Translations under genes and position numbers: made by a program
The notes under the pieces: generated by a model
Databases searched by the model: none
The model's input: the letters and a program-made list of their open reading frames with translations, nothing else
Told to the model about the DNA's origin: nothing
Shown: piece by piece, positions 43,305 through 52,355 of the stretch
Layout: each line of letters opens with the position of its first letter
Position numbering within the stretch: position 1 is the first letter of the stretch
NCBI GenBank assembly: GCA_034440635.1
Contig: JAOTON010000335.1
Location: 233,501-297,500 of the forward strand
Length of the DNA: 64,000 nucleotides
Direction: 5' to 3'
Source of the DNA: Lepas anatifera
Taxonomy: Eukaryota > Arthropoda > Thecostraca > Lepadidae

Positions 43305-44834
43305 TTAACTCTGGTATAAGCTTGTAATGAATTTAGCTGTCGGAGTGCTTAAGTTAATGAAACCCATGCGTTGTCTGATACAGTTGTTTGATAAAATGAA
43401 AGAAGCTTCTACGATTTTCCTAGCGCTTTTGCTTATATTTTTGGCTACAATTTTTGCCCCTCCCCAGTTCGGTAAATGTTTACAATCCATGCTATGTACT
43501 ACTGATGCGTTACTCTCTCTATTATGTATAAAATCTCTCCTATGTTCTGCTAATCTTATTTTCAAAGCCCTATGTGTTTCACCATAATATGATTTCGGGC
43601 AACCTGTACATGGAACATTGTAGAATATACTATTTTCCTGAGTATTTTCCGACTTGCAGTAACTACTGAACATATCCCTTATTTTTCTCCCTGACCTTTC
43701 AATTAGAACTACATTTACTCCTCTAAGTTTTTTATTCAAAGCTTCCGTTTGTGAGGATTGAGGAACAGTGATTACTCTCTGATATTCCTTTTTATTTTTA
43801 GTATTTGATTTCTTTCTTATTTGTTTAGCCGTATTTTTGCATGTAATGAGCAGAGCCTTCGGATATCCTAACCTTTCAAAAATTTCAAATATATGGCCTA
43901 TTTCTTCGTTGAGGAACTCTATGCTGCAAATTCTAAAGGCTCTCAAAAAGAATCCTATGGCTATACCTGTTTTTGTTTTTTGGCTATGTGCAGATAAGTA
44001 GTGAACATAATCCTCCTTGTTAGTTGTTTTTCTGTTGACTTTAAATTTAACCTCCTCATCGTTCCTAACTATTAATACGTCCAAAAATTGCAACTTTCCT
44101 TCATTCTGCTCTTCTAATGTGAACTGAATTTTACTTTCTACGTTATTTAAATCGTTGAGCTTAGATATTAAATTTAGTTCTTGCGGCGCTATGATCAAAA
44201 CGTCGTCACAATATCGTAACCAAGTTACATCAGAGCCTATGATAGCATGAAAATGTTCCACTTCCAAAAACTCCATATATAAACATGCGGCTACGGGACT
44301 TAATGGTGAGCCCATGGCTAACCCTTCACACTGAGAATATTCCTCATTGTTAAAAATAAAGGGGTCAAATCTAAGACATAGTTCGATTGCCTTTGCATAT
44401 GCTGCCTTTGTGAGAGGTAAATTATCATCCTGCATCATGTCTATCACACGTTTGATAGCACACATCGCTCCCTCAACTGTTACATTTGTAAATAATGCTT
44501 TGACATCAAAACTTGCTAGTTTCTTAGACTGAAAACTTATATCTTCCAAACGATTTAATAAATCCCCCGAATTCTTCAAGTGAGATATGCTAATAGATCC
44601 TAATATTTTTGACAGAGGCTTAGCCAGTACCTTAGCGAGCTGATGAGGAGCGCTACCAATTCCAGAAGTTATGGGTCGCATTGGGATTCCTGGTTTGTGT
44701 GTCTTCGGGAGGCCCCTCAAACGTGGTGCTACCGGGTCTTCTTCGATCAGATGTAAAAGTTTTTTTCCCTTTTTGAGATTTCTTGAGAAGCTTCCGCATA
44801 TTTTGATTAAAACTTTCGCTTTGTTTCTTAGCAT
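43305..44834 (-). CDS. Penelope-like RT with GIY-YIG endonuclease, family v
   Basis: An open frame of 509 codons. Motifs: PRLRGLPKTHKPGIPMRPIT, LASFDVKALFTNVTVEGAM (motif A), CEGLAMGSPLSPVAACLYM (motif B), TWLRYCDDVLIIAP (catalytic YCDD), KLQFLDVLIVRNDEE and VNRKTTNKEDYVHYL. The endonuclease follows: IFYNVPCTGCPKSYYGETHR and IRLAEHRRDF (GIY-YIG pattern with Cys-Cys), ending FINLSTPTAKFITSLYQS. It clearly differs from families i-iii. The N-terminus is disrupted: KGGGIIVLDK lies upstream in another frame, so this is probably not a complete working protein. Confidence 0.8.
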   Translation of the reverse strand: MLRNKAKVLIKICGSFSRNLKKGKKLLHLIEEDPVAPRLRGLPKTHKPGIPMRPITSGIGSAPHQLAKVLAKPLSKILGSISISHLKNSGDLLNRLEDISFQSKKLASFDVKALFTNVTVEGAMCAIKRVIDMMQDDNLPLTKAAYAKAIELCLRFDPFIFNNEEYSQCEGLAMGSPLSPVAACLYMEFLEVEHFHAIIGSDVTWLRYCDDVLIIAPQELNLISKLNDLNNVESKIQFTLEEQNEGKLQFLDVLIVRNDEEVKFKVNRKTTNKEDYVHYLSAHSQKTKTGIAIGFFLRAFRICSIEFLNEEIGHIFEIFERLGYPKALLITCKNTAKQIRKKSNTKNKKEYQRVITVPQSSQTEALNKKLRGVNVVLIERSGRKIRDMFSSYCKSENTQENSIFYNVPCTGCPKSYYGETHRALKIRLAEHRRDFIHNRESNASVVHSMDCKHLPNWGGAKIVAKNISKSARKIVEASFILSNNCIRQRMGFINLSTPTAKFITSLYQS

Positions 44835-45267
44835 ATCCTTTTTGTCTTCGCTTGTATGTGTTGTTATCTTGTAGCAGGGAGTTAACTTTATTGATGTTAT
44901 ACTTATGTTATACGGCCTTGTCTAAAACTATGATGCCTCCTCCTTTGTGAAGAATCTGATCTTTGTGAAGATGAATCTTTGTGAAGATGAAGAATCTTGA
45001 GAGGCGCTCATTCGAGGGATATAAATTCGACACGGGGAAAGATATAGTGACATTCGTTGATTATGTTAACAAAAGCTATAAGACCACTGACAGTGACACC
45101 GATAAAGGCTTTATTCAAGGTGTAATCACTTGTTGCAAAGCGTTATCCGAAAAAGAAAAGTGCAGCCTCCCAAGAAGATATCTGCATAATATAAGTTCTG
45201 CAAGATATAAGTTGTCAACAGAAAAACAACTAACAAGGAGGATTATGAACAAGATATAGAGATCTGC

Positions 45268-46014
45268 AAGATATAAGTTGTCAACAGAACAACAACTAAC
45301 AAGGAGGATTATGTTCACTACTTATCTGCACATAGCCAAAAAACAAAAACAGGTATAGTCATAGGATTCTTTTTGAGAGCCTTTAGAATTTGCAGCATAG
45401 AGTTCCTCAACGAAGAAATAAGCCATATATTTGAAATTTTTGAAAGGTTAGGATATCTGAAGGCTCTGCTCATTACATGCAAAAATAAGGCTAAACAAAT
45501 AAGAAAGAAATCAAATACTAAAAATAAAAAGGAATATCAGAGAGTAATCACTGTTCCTCAATCCTCACAAACGGAAGCTTTGAATAAAAAACTTAGAGGA
45601 GTAAATGTAGTTATAACTGAAAGGTCAGGGAGAAAAATAGGGAATATGTTCAGTGGTTACTGCAAGTCGGAAAATACTTAGGAAAATAGTATAGTCTACA
45701 ATGTTCCATGTACAGGTTGCCCGAAATCATATTATGGTGAAACACATAGGAGTTTGAAAATAAGATTAGCAGAACATAGGAGAGATTTTATACATAATAG
45801 AGAGCGTAACGCATTAGTAGTGCATAGCATGGATTGTAAACATTTACCGAACTGGGGAGGGGCAAAAATTGTAGCCAAAAATATAAGCAAAAGCGCTAGG
45901 AAAATCTTAGAAGCTTCTTTCATTTTATCAAACAACTGTATCAGACAACGTATGGGTTTCATTAACTTAAGCACTCCGACAGCTAAATTCATTACAAGCT
46001 TATACCAGAGTTAA
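45268..46014 (+). pseudogene. PLE-v copy 2 C-terminal region with nonsense codon
   Basis: FFLRAFRICSIEFLNEEISH and YNVPCTGCPKSYYGETHRSL match copy 1 almost residue for residue. A TAG at 45679-45681 replaces the CAG of SENTQENS. The catalytic RT part is absent. Confidence 0.8.
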
Positions 46015-46222
46015 TTGTTTTGAAATACTGAGAATTATGGTACTATTTTATTCTGAAGTCGCGTTTTTGTGGTATGAATGTGTGCACACTGTGGCCTCTG
46101 TGCTAATATTCGGAAAACCTTTTTTGCTGAAGGACTGTTGCAGAATTGTTCGCATGACATGATTGCCGAAATTCAAAGTTGATGTTTGAATATTCCTGTT
46201 TCGATTCATACTTGTATTGTGC

Positions 46223-46260
46223 TGCATACTGATGAAGTGAATACGAAACGCGTTTATGTG
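46223..46260 (+). ncRNA. Hammerhead ribozyme, PLE family v, copy 2
   Basis: Same sequence as 43059-43096 read on the plus strand: TGCATA, CTGATGA, GAAACGCGT, TATGTG. Confidence 0.65.
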
Positions 46261-46322
46261 TTGCAATATAATGTTTTTATAAATTTAGTTTTTGAAATTC
46301 GCCTAAACATCATTGTAACTTA

Positions 46323-46326
<4 letters not shown>

Positions 46327-46360
<34 letters not shown>
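46327..46360. repeat. (TA)n tract 7
   Basis: About 34 bp of TA between PLE-v copy 2 and a perfect hairpin. Confidence 0.95.
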
Positions 46361-46365
<5 letters not shown>

Positions 46366-46460
46366 AAAAGTCACAGCAGCTTTTGCGTTAATGAGCTTTC
46401 TTGAGGGAGAAAACTCTCAAGAAAGCTCATTAACGCAAAAGCTGCTGTGACTTTTAACAA
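46361..46460. repeat. Perfect 45-bp inverted repeat made of a PLE leader
   Basis: Left arm 46361-46405 and right arm 46416-46460 are exact reverse complements, with the 10-base loop GGAGAAAACT. The right arm and its continuation encode KLINAKAAVTFNNICLENN and LLPNYSYIYI, a PLE leader homologous to KKLINAKRSC (family iii) and AFNKTCLSENIVPSYT (family i). The palindrome is therefore a snapback of a PLE leader. Confidence 0.85.
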
Positions 46461-46493
46461 TATATGTTTAGAAAATAACTTGCTTCCTAACTA

Positions 46494-46496
<3 letters not shown>

Positions 46497-46552
<56 letters not shown>
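46497..46552. repeat. (TA)n tract 8
   Basis: About 56 bp of TA reached by the leader LLPNYSYIYI from the left. Confidence 0.95.
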
Positions 46553-46555
<3 letters not shown>

Positions 46556-46575
46556 GGTGAAGTAAAACAATTCAA

Positions 46576-47972
46576 GCTATATGGATCGTTCCTTAACATT
46601 GTGTTTATATTTCGCTAGGCTTTATGAAACTCAGAAGTGAAGTATTTTTGGAAATCGGACCACGGGAGCATGAGCAATATAGAGCATTTATGCATGGATG
46701 GTTCAGAAATGTTTGGCGTTGCAGTCTGTAATGGAAATCTTTGGTGCTAGCGTACGGTGGTTTAAGCGCTAGCTGTTAGAGTACATCACGTGCGTTTTGA
46801 AGCATGGGGATCACCCCAAACACATGTTGGAGGTGGCATATAGATCGCAACTAGTGGATTGGTATATTTTGGTTGCAGTGGCGGATGTAAGAAGGAGGGG
46901 TCAGGGGCTCAAACCCGTTCCCCGAAATGTCTGAGTGCCTATAGGGAATGCATGACTGGAGGCTTTCCTAGGTAGTGGCGGATTGACGGGGAATCCAGTA
47001 CGATTACAAGACACAGCAATCACTCCAACGAATTTTTGTGTCATGGATAGATTCATGTCATGCTTCGTATAAGATGTTGGCATCAGTTCGTGAAACTTGA
47101 TCCCGCCTTAATGTACCCGTCGCGCCTCTCAAACCCTAGCACGGAACGTGACGCCTCGGTTAGTAGTTTAATGAGAATGTGGCACCTTGGTTCCACAATT
47201 TAGTGCATATAGGGACATTTTTAGCCGAAGATCATAAAACATCCTTGATTTCTCTGAAAAATATATAATGAGCTCAACATTTTGATTTTAAAATGCTCCT
47301 CTAGCTTGAAAAATAAACCTCTGCCTGCGGATGACGTCATGATATGGCAAATACTAACATATCCAATAGACTTCAAGGGCTTTAATTGGCGGATTACTCA
47401 CCGTGACGTCAGCGCTATCTTCACACCAATAGCTGACAGCTGTGTTCGCCTGGCTGGGGTAGATTTGTGGTACATTTCAGGTAGTTTTTTTAGCTTTTAT
47501 CCACGGAAACTTTGCATTTTAAGACAAATTATATATTGAATACCGGGTTTTTGGCCTTCTTTACAAACAAGCTATCTCAGTTAAAATCACGTTATAAAGG
47601 TACTACATTCCCCTTAATTGTGCAGCGCCGATACATTTCGGTAACGGGGTTTTGAGCACCCTGCCCCCCTCTTGCATCCGCACTGCAGCTGAAATATACC
47701 TATCCACTATCTGGGATCTATTTTCACCTCTTGCATGTGTTTAGGGTGATCCCCACTCTTCAAAACGCACGTAATCTGCTCTAACAACCAGCCCGTAAAC
47801 CACCGTACGCTAGCACGATTCCAATGGAGACAGCAACGCCAAACGTTTCTGAAACATCCATTCATAAATGTTCGATATTGCTCATGTTTCCGTGGTCCGA
47901 TTTCTAAATTTATTTCACTTCTGAGTTTCATAAAGCCTAGTGCAATAGAAAAACAATGTTAAGGAACGATCG
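46576..47972. mobile_element. Large foldback element with ~290-bp inverted arms
   Basis: Left arm 46576-46875 (ATGGATCGTTCCTTAACATT...) and right arm 47686-47972 (...AATGTTAAGGAACGATCGAA) are diverged inverted repeats. Each arm, read outward to inward, encodes a related peptide (MKLRSE, LEIGPR, HEQYR, RNVWRC). Inside, CAGTGGCGGATGTAAGAAGG (46876) and the complementary CTTGCATCCGCACTG (47671-47685) continue the palindrome. The centre contains the dispersed repeat shared with 12200-12610. No intact transposase. Confidence 0.7.
47215..47600 (+). repeat. Dispersed repeat, shared inverted with 12200-12610
   Basis: TTTCTCTGAAAAATATATAA, TTTTAAAATGCTCCTCTAG, CTTCAAGGGCTTTAATTGG and CCGTGACGTCAGC occur in the same order as on the minus strand of 12200-12610. 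Confidence 0.6.
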
Positions 47973-48020
47973 AAATAATTTTGATTTTTTAACTCTATCG
48001 TAATATTTTTTTTTTTATTT

Positions 48021-48032
48021 TATATATATATA

Positions 48033-48082
<50 letters not shown>
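48021..48082. repeat. (TA)n tract 9
   Basis: TA run of about 60 bp directly before the mariner-like end. Confidence 0.9.
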
Positions 48083-48083
<1 letters not shown>

Positions 48084-48084
48084 G

Positions 48085-48604
48085 TACAGGGTGCGGACGG
48101 TATTCGCGCGCAAGGTAAATGTCTCGGGAAAACAAACAGAGTGACCACATTTTATGAGATATTTTCATCAAACTTTGGTCAGTTTATCTTCATGACGTCT
48201 TCTGTCAATCCCATCCGATGAAGTTTCCTTTCATGTTGATGACGGCTCCCCATGCGGCCTCGGAACAGGCCACAGTTTTTGTCAATATCTTCCTAACTAG
48301 ACCCCTCAAGGATCTGGTGGTCCTGATCTTCAGTTCGTCCTTTGTGTTGCGCTTGGATATGTTAGTACCCCGTTCAGCAACGCTACTCACAAAGAAGTTC
48401 AGTGGGCTGCAGTCTGGCGAGCCGGCAGGCCAGATGTCAGGCGAGGTGTGGTTAACGAAGTTCTCTGACAGCCAGGCCTGGGTCTTCCAGCTGGTAAGGC
48501 AGGGTGCCGAGCCCTCCACCCACACGTACGGCCTGCCCGACGAAGATAGTCGAATGACCTTCGAAAGCTTCGAAAATATAACCGAAATACCACTGGTGTC
48601 TTAA
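48085..48604 (-). pseudogene. Mariner-like transposase C-terminal fragment
   Basis: On the minus strand: SAPCLTSWKTQAWLSENFV, then IWPAGSPDCSPLNFFV, the usual WPxxSPDLNPLD region holding the last catalytic Asp of mariner transposases, then ERGTNISKRNTKDELKIR. The N-terminal part and the earlier Asp residues are absent or in other frames. The plus-strand edge GTACAGGGTGCGGACGG at 48085 next to TA resembles a mariner terminal repeat. A related frame (48399-48643) suggests a frameshift near 48500. Confidence 0.7.
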
Positions 48605-49525
48605 ATAACTTTTGCAAGAGCTTAATAAGTCCCAGTCAAACACGATTTACCGCAACATACTTAATGTACATGCATAGTTGAATTTTGATACAGCATCTGA
48701 AGGGGGGGGGGGGGAGGGGGGGGGGGAGGGAAGCTGCCCCCCCCCCCCCCCCCCCGGGTAAAACCCCCGCCCCCCCCCAAAAAAAAAAAAAACCCCCCCC
48801 CCCAACCCCCCCAAAAAAAAAGAGGGGGGGGGGGAACAAAAAAAGGGGGGGGGGGGAAAAAATACAGCATCTGAAGAGTTTTTATTAGACGGGGTCTCAA
48901 CGAAGAAGCGTGCTAGAGCGAAGGAAAACAAACGTCATTTTCGAATGCAAGGCGGCCTCGGTGTTCAATATAGTGTAGTGACGTCGCGCTGTAGCATCAT
49001 TGTGACCTCGGTGTTCAGTAAATTCCATTGACAGAGCTTGGTGGCCTCAGAGTAATACTACCGCCAGGCCTGTGTTCGTTGTTTACCTATTTTCGTTGTT
49101 TCTCCTCGTTGTGGGGTCTGTTAAGCTATGACCTTTTGTAAATAGCCAACACATCTCTTTCAGCAAGTCCCATCGATGTCATCGGTACCATTCCTCGGAT
49201 AGTCTTGGCGGCCCCAGGACCGATCGTGGTTTGGAACTCCCTCAGGGGAACCTTTCGCCATCGCCCGGGTTGGCCTCAGATCTTATTGAGTCGAGGTCAC
49301 TCGGGCGGGGGACAGGCTACCCAAGCGCTCAACCTCACGTTGGCAAAGATAAAACAGTATGGCATGTATATAACTTTGTCATCGTCAAGACTACCGTGCT
49401 GCTTTCAGTGTGAGCACCGGGCTGACCTGTGCTGGTGAAAACAGTATTCTGGAGCAGGCAGTCCTCCAAGCCAAAATGGTCTCGAACGTGAGAACGTGAG
49501 ATTTTGTCATTGTCATTGTCATTTT
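48605..49525. other. No gene; homopolymer block and decayed repeats
   Basis: Contains the G/C/A homopolymer block (48700-48861, listed separately) and fragments resembling the 42420-42640 repeat (CTCGGTGTTCA at 48957 and 49007). Nothing else is recognised. Confidence 0.4.
48700..48861. repeat. G/C/A homopolymer block, probable sequencing artefact
   Basis: About 160 bp of long G runs, C runs and A runs with almost no other bases. It is flanked by the direct repeat ATACAGCATCTGAAG (about 48687 and 48862). Either an assembly or read error, or an unusual mononucleotide expansion. Confidence 0.7.
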
Positions 49526-49529
49526 GTCA

Positions 49530-51085
49530 TTGAGATTTTTCTGATGGTGAAAACCGTTTTGCTCTACGTTTCCTGGTTTCGGCTGTATTGGTCCCTCTGC
49601 AGACCAAAAACCTCCAGATTTCTTGTTTCTAAGCAATGTTGTAAGCAAGGGCGTGACGGGGCGTGACGAAAACCAAACTGTATCCCTTTTTTGGCACTGA
49701 TTCTGATGGTAAAAACGGTTTTGCTCTACCTCTCCTGGTTTTGGCTGTATTGGTCCATCTGCAGACCAAAAACCTCCAGATTTCTTGTGTCTAGGCAATT
49801 ATGTAGAGAAGCGCGTGACGGGGTGTGACGGAAACCAAACTGTATCCCTTATTTTTGGCACTGATTCTGATGGTGAAAACGGTTTTGCTCTACCTTTCCT
49901 GGTTTTGGCTGTATTGGTCCATCTGCAGACCAAAAACCTCCAGATTTCTTGTGTCTAGGCAATTATGTAGAGAAGCGCGTGACGGGGTGGGACGGAAACC
50001 AAACTGTATCCCTTATTTTTGGCGCTGATTCTGATGGTGAAAACCGTTTTGCTCTACCTTTCCTGGTTTTGGCTGTATTGGTCCATCTGCAGACCAAAAA
50101 CCTCCAGATTTCTGGTGTCTAGGCAATTATGTAAAGAAGCGCGTGACGGGGTGTGACAGAAACCAAACTGTATCCCTTATTTTTGGCGCTGATTCTGATG
50201 GTGAAAACCGTTTTGCTCTACCTTTCCTGGTTTTGGCTGTATTGGTCCGTCTGCAGACCAAAAACCTCCAGATTTCTTGTGTCTAGGCAATTATGTAGAG
50301 AAGCACGTGACGGGGTGGGACGGAAACCTCACTGTATCCCTTATTTTTGGCGCTGATTCTGATGGTGAAAACCGTTTTGCTCTACCTTTCCTGGTTTTGG
50401 CTGTATTGGTCCATCTGCAGATCCAAAAACCTCCAGATTTCTTGTGTCTAGGCAATTATGTAATGCGAGAAGCAGCGTGCCGGGGTGTGACAAAAACCAA
50501 ACCGTATCCCTTATTTTTGGCGCTGATTCTGATGGTGAAAACCATTTTGCTCTACCTTTCCTGGTTTTGGCTGTATTGGTCCATCTGCAGACCAAAAACC
50601 TCCAGATTTCTTGTGTCTAGGCAATTATGTAGAGAAGCGCGTGACGGGGTGGGACGGAAACCAAATTGTATACCTTATTTTTGGCGCTGATTCTGATGGA
50701 GAAAACCGTTTTGATCTACCTTTCTTGGTTTTGGCTGTATTGGTCCATCAACAGCTCAAATTGGCCCAAAAAGTGAGATTTTGTCACACTGGCGTAACAG
50801 AGAGTGATGAAAAGAAAACTGTATCCCTTATTTTTGGCGTTGATTCTGATGGTGAAAACCGTTTTTCTCTATCCTGTCTGGTTTTGGCTGTATTGGTCTA
50901 TCTGCACGGTTTATATGCAAATAAAACCTCTAGAATCTGGAGTATAGTTCAAATTTTTGCCTATATAGGTCAAATTTTGGGTTGAAAATAAAACTGTATC
51001 TCCTGTTTTTAGCGCTGATTTGTATAGTGAAAACCGTTTTTCTCTACATGTCCTGGTTTTTTCTGTATTGGTCTATCTGCACGGT
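49530..51085 (+). repeat. Satellite array, ~164-bp unit, about nine copies
   Basis: The word TATCCC (or near) recurs at 49681, 49843, 50007, 50171, 50335, 50505, 50669, 50822 and 50997, giving spacings of 162, 164, 164, 164, 170, 164, 153 and 175 bp. Units contain GCTCTACCTTTCCTGGTTTT and GACCAAAAACCTCCAGATTT. Central units are nearly identical; edge units diverge. 164 is not a multiple of three, so the open frames crossing units are not genes. Confidence 0.95.
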
Positions 51086-51950
51086 TCATCGGCCTTTTAG
51101 TATGTCCCCCCTTGCCAGCCCCCTCCAACAGTCAGCACAGATACCAGATGTGACGTCACATCTCGTAACATATAACATGGGAAAATTAGATGATAAAATA
51201 TCCAAATTGTCGCAAAAAGAGGCCCAGAATCGAAAACAAAATGCTTATTGATTGCATTTTGGATCAACTTTATCATCGTGTATTCTCACAGGTTTGTAAG
51301 CGGGTAGTGCCATTAGCAGCAGTTTGACACACAGTCCATGGGTAAAGGAATTCCTCCACGCCCGAGTGACGTCACATGGGCGTGGAGGAATCCCTTCTTG
51401 AACGTACCTTTAAGTAAAGGTATCTTGCCCCCTTGCTGCCTCCTATCTGGAGCTGAAAGCTCGGCGAGTGGAATGAGTGGAATGGCGTGATGTTTCGGGG
51501 CGTAATAGCCGAAGTATTGTAGCTTGAGAAGTCATTCTGGGAATATATCTGTCTACAAGAAACAAAACACCTCAGGTTTCACTGGGCTCACTTGGATCCC
51601 CCATTTCTTATTTCTGCTGCGAAAAATACACAAGTAAGTGCTTTGAAATAGCGCGTGTGGTGCGCCATTTTGAGCCCAAAGTATTTGGAAAGCCGCAATT
51701 AAGGACACAAGCCTTTCTTGTTTAGTTACTCATCGGTAGGTGGTTATTGTTTTAGCTTGGCCCTTTTTCACAGTTTTGGGTTTCCAAAAATTTAAAATTT
51801 ATAAATTGAATAACACTAGAATCTATACTGAGGGATCTGAAACCCAAGTGTTCTCTTCTCTAAAAATTGGATTGAGCTGAGCTCAGTCCCTCTCACACAA
51901 GATTCTAGGAGTGGAAAAGTTGTGAGCTTTATGCGGAAGTTTCATGCAAG
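51086..51950. other. No recognisable gene
   Basis: GAATTCCTCCACGCC (51348) and GGCGTGGAGGAATCCC (51378) form an inverted pair separated by about 15 bases, a possible small hairpin. Nothing else is recognised. Confidence 0.4.
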
Positions 51951-52135
51951 TTTTGGCTTACTGCGAAGCATAAACAAAAAGAATGAACTATATAAGAAAT
52001 GCATTCGTGAACCCTCCACTCTCAACCAGACAACCTATGTAAATTATCGAAACCGTCTCGTCTCTGATTCATCACGCCCAAAAAAACTCACCTTTGTTTA
52101 AGTAGGGGTGTATCCCCACAGCATTTAAAAGGTCT

Positions 52136-52355
52136 GTGGTTGTCCCCATCTACAAGTCTGGTGACCCCCTCTGTTTCAGTAACTATCAGCCCATTAGCTT
52201 ACTCTGTCTTCTATCCAAATTGTTTGAAAAATTGTGTTCACCCAGTTATCCGAGTTCATTAGCTCCCAACATATTCTCAATGATCACCAATTTGGCTTCC
52301 GTAAACATCATAGTACCTACATGCCACCAACTTTACTGCATGATCACATTATTGC
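52136..52355 (+). pseudogene. LINE RT start, interrupted by insertion
   Basis: SVVVPIYKSGDPLCF and NYQPISLLCLLSKLFEKL are RT finger motifs. The frame changes inside (FGFRKHHSTYMPPTLLHDH in the second frame) and is cut at ATTATTGC. Confidence 0.75.
52348..52355 (+). repeat. 8-bp target duplication, left
   Basis: ATTATTGC, repeated at 53473-53480. Confidence 0.9.

Larger units (their letters stand above)
42975..44960 (-). mobile_element. Penelope-like element, family v, copy 1
   Basis: Minus-strand order: N-terminal block LHKGGGIIVLDK near 44950, frameshift near 44890-44930, RT-endonuclease frame (44834-43305), 3' UTR, hammerhead (43096-43059), then ~80 bp to AT tract 6. The second copy lies in opposite orientation at 44981-46326. 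Confidence 0.85.
44981..46326 (+). mobile_element. Penelope-like element, family v, copy 2 (deleted)
   Basis: Plus-strand order: an N-terminal piece (LERRSFEGYKFDTGKDIVTF, 44990-45250), a direct jump to the post-RT segment (VNRKTTNKEDYVHY), endonuclease, stop at 46012-46014, 3' UTR, hammerhead, (TA)n tract 7. The RT palm is deleted. A ~45-bp segment (GATATAAGTTGTCAACAGAA...) is duplicated at 45205-45247 and 45268-45312 at the deletion joint. Confidence 0.8.

Noticed and set aside
48661..48931. Proline/glycine/phenylalanine-rich open frames
   Set aside because: Translation of the homopolymer block; likely artefactual sequence.
49825..50985. Repeated 67-residue open frames with hydrophobic segments (LYLSWFWLYWSICRP)
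   Set aside because: They follow the ~164-bp satellite unit, which is not a multiple of three; frames close in each unit.
49530..51085. CRISPR-like array
   Set aside because: Units are contiguous ~164-bp satellites without unique spacers; a eukaryotic context.
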